Assembly: GCA_006503535.1 (NCBI GenBank)
Contig: QYRS01000009.1
Location: 1,922,001-1,986,000 of the forward strand
Origin: Arthrinium phaeospermum
Lineage: Eukaryota > Ascomycota > Sordariomycetes > Amphisphaeriales > Apiosporaceae
Direction of reading: 5' to 3'
Length of the DNA stretch: 64,000 nucleotides
Every line of letters begins with the position of its first letter. The first letter of the stretch is position 1. Under the pieces are notes generated by a model that did not search any database, was not told where the DNA came from, and saw nothing but the letters and a program-made list of their open reading frames with translations. Of the stretch, positions 61,865 to 64,000 are shown in pieces. The translations under genes were made by a program, and so were the position numbers.

Positions 61865-62812
61865 TTAGTCACGGTTGACTTCGCACTTGATAAGTCCATT
61901 TGGTCCTGATTGGGGAGCGTAGACTTCGGCGTCCTTGCCGGTGTTCTTGACTCCCTTGTGCCACGACAGATCTATTATGCTCATTAGTAAGTGCCCAACA
62001 TTGACTTCAAGTTCATCATGAAACTTACCGATCTCGAAGTAGTGCTTGTTCGGCAATGCGTAGGAAACCGACTCGGTCTCGGGGGCGGCCGCGAGGATCT
62101 TCTCGCACATGACGTACATGGTGTTCTGGACACTTGGGCTGTTCTCCTCGGCGAAGGTCTTGAAGGTGATGGTGCGTGCCTCGTCGTAGGCCTTATCGAA
62201 GATGGCCTGCTTGTCCTCGACGTCCTTGACACTGCCAAACTTCTTCCACTTCCAGGCGGCGTCGACCTCAGTCGACAGGATGCGGTCCCAGGTCTCGGGC
62301 AGCGTGGTGAACTCGTCGCGCACGAAGCCGTAGAACATGGACCCGGTGCTCTTGAGCACCAGCAGGCCGGCGATGCTGCTGCGGATCTCGACGCCGGCCT
62401 CCCGGGAGACGCGCGCGTGTACGTTGCGCGTGTCGTTGCCGTCGCGGTAGAAGGAGTGCGGGTGCGGCTTCCCGTCGACCTGCATGCGCGCCCAGCGGTA
62501 CTTGACGATGTCGATGTTGGCCGCGGTGATGTGCGGGTACGTGTCGAGGAAGTGCTGGCCCAGCTTGGCCGCGAACAGCTCCGGCGGGTTGATGGGGTAC
62601 TCCTTGGCCTTGATGTAGATGGTGTTCTTCATCGAGTCCGTCGCCACCACGGGCCCGTTGTCCGCCTTCGTGTACGAGACGTCGATGTCGCCTTCCAGCA
62701 GGCAGCACACCAGCAGCTCCGAGGGCGTCTCGGCACCTGTCGCGGGGTCGCGCTCGCGCTTGAACACCCGGACGTTGTCCTTGCCGTAGCTTGCGGAATC
62801 TAGGCGAGCCAT
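61865..62812 (-). CDS. Urate oxidase (uricase)
   Basis: Two exons, 62812-62029 and 61971-61865, are joined across a 57-nt intron (GTAAGT...TAG), giving 296 residues. The family is about 300. Active-site residues are in place: Lys11 (YGKDNVRV), Thr58 in VATDSMKNT and His257 in NKHYFEIDLSWHKG. SFYRDGNDTRNV and LLVLKSTGSMFYGFVRDE are further uricase signatures. The enzyme oxidises urate to 5-hydroxyisourate with O2, without cofactor, releasing H2O2, and normally works in peroxisomes. The C-terminus is GLIKCEVNRD and stops there; the usual SKL-type targeting tripeptide is missing. No alternative splice near the end produced one, and no PTS2 was seen. Confidence 0.95.
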   Translation of the reverse strand: MARLDSASYGKDNVRVFKRERDPATGAETPSELLVCCLLEGDIDVSYTKADNGPVVATDSMKNTIYIKAKEYPINPPELFAAKLGQHFLDTYPHITAANIDIVKYRWARMQVDGKPHPHSFYRDGNDTRNVHARVSREAGVEIRSSIAGLLVLKSTGSMFYGFVRDEFTTLPETWDRILSTEVDAAWKWKKFGSVKDVEDKQAIFDKAYDEARTITFKTFAEENSPSVQNTMYVMCEKILAAAPETESVSYALPNKHYFEIGKFHDELEVNVGHLLMSIIDLSWHKGVKNTGKDAEVYAPQSGPNGLIKCEVNRD

Positions 62813-64000
62813 TTCTGGGGTTGCGCTGATGATTCTCTTTGCAAGAGGACTAGTAGGGTTGCAAGAAGAAGTAGATGTTTCTTTCTACTTCTTGAGCTGG
62901 CGTACGCGGCGACGGCGGCTGTAACGATGGGCCAGCTGTGTTGACCTCGTGTATGTGTGTATGTGCGATGTCAAGCTTGCCGGGTATCTCCGATTAGCGA
63001 CTGATGGCAACAGCAAGTTGGAACTCAATACTCTATAACTAGTTCAAAGGAGTGACGAATGGGGATTGCTACTGGCGATTGCATGTAGTAGATAATGGGC
63101 TAACGGACAAGGACACCTACGCAAACATAGACATTCAAACGGAAGGAGGAGGGCGGCGCGGCGTTTTATATCTACGAGCATATGTTCTCCCCCATGCGAA
63201 CAGGGCGTCGGAGGACGCCACGAATAGCGGCTATCCGCTAGTTACCGAAAGGTAGGACTACTTTACTGACTAGGCATGGAGGTTCCCTCTTTTTCCATCC
63301 CTCCCTCCTTTGTCGCGGGCGATAGCCTACGGCCAAAGGGTCGAACTTGGGAATGTGAGCACAGAAAACCGCTCGATGCGCGGAGGACGCCGATTGCCCC
63401 TTCGGACTTGAGAGCTGGTGATGGTTCACGCTGCACGGCCGACCCCACTCGGTATTGAAGTCACCACCGAACTAGGACTGGGGTTGTCTGTCTGGAGTCT
63501 CTCAGTCTGACTTCTGACAAGGTTGTTGAGCTTATCAGACAAGTTCAGAACCGTAATACTGCTTAACTTGGTACCCCTTACCAGGCATCGGGACACTTGG
63601 TTAACCTTACTATTGATGTACCTGAGATCTGATACAGCTGGCTCTTCCCAAGCACTCTGAATGAGAACCTTTGATTGTGAATGGCAATATTTGAGGCGAT
63701 CGATCCCCTAAAACAACGACTGACGGTGTCTGTAAGTTGTGGTGTAAGCAGTGCCATGCTTGGGAACCAACACAGGCCGTGCCAATGGCGGGGTTGTCAT
63801 GCAGAGGAGAAAAAAAGGGTCTAAAAGAGCCTCTATTAAAGCCAAGCCCATGTATGTATTATCATATTGATTTGGATCTGGAGCTTGACATCGTCGTACG
63901 ACTTCTTCCTCCACATACGGACCTCCATATCTCTCATTGTCAATAAGTATTCCTAATGTTTCGAGAGATAAAGATAGGTGGCTAGCCGGTTAGTTGCCTT
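62813..64000. other. Upstream region of uricase gene, to window end
   Basis: These 1.2 kb contain the uricase promoter. No other gene, repeat or RNA was recognised before the right edge. Confidence 0.45.

Overview
The window is nuclear DNA of a filamentous ascomycete (Pezizomycotina, most likely Sordariomycetes; the class is an inference). The basis is short GT-AG introns of roughly 54-270 nt, several per gene, and the gene content: a Con7-type C2H2 factor, NoxR, CBM18-bearing chitin deacetylase and DUF5672 proteins. Fourteen complete protein-coding genes and one gene cut by the left edge are supported. Twelve of the complete genes are spliced. I joined exons by hand, and every join gives a continuous frame and a length close to the family norm where the family is known.

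Layout. 0-1.7 kb: the 3' end of an unknown gene (+) converging on an ECM15-like thiamine-binding protein (-). 1.7-19.6 kb: almost 18 kb with no gene I can support, only microsatellites. 19.6-23.4 kb: the Con7-type zinc-finger gene, preceded by an unusually long leader depleted of ATG. 27.9-34 kb: housekeeping genes, namely AAR2 (U5 snRNP assembly), RPS16 (40S uS9) and SNF8/VPS22 (ESCRT-II). RPS16 and SNF8 are divergent across a short promoter with an 18-bp palindrome. 34.9-48.7 kb: a surface and metabolism block with a secreted protein of unrecognised family, a CE4 chitin deacetylase with four chitin-binding modules, two divergent DUF5672 glycosyltransferase-like membrane proteins and a classical SDR oxidoreductase. 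50-53 kb: NoxR (p67phox-like), again with a leader of about 1 kb that holds only one ATG. 53-57.7 kb: no gene seen. 57.7-62.8 kb: CCS1 (Cu chaperone for SOD1), mitochondrial uL13 (MRPL23) and urate oxidase.

Functional links are loose, as is normal for fungi. Con7 and NoxR are both known regulators of morphogenesis in plant-pathogenic fungi, and both have the same unusual leader style here: kilobase-scale, nearly free of ATG, with one 6-codon upstream ORF. NoxR (superoxide production) and CCS1 (superoxide removal) lie 6 kb apart, which may be chance. The 35-49 kb block could act on cell-surface glycans. The most notable observations are the two leaders, the DUF5672 divergent pair beside the chitin deacetylase, and a urate oxidase with no visible peroxisomal targeting signal.
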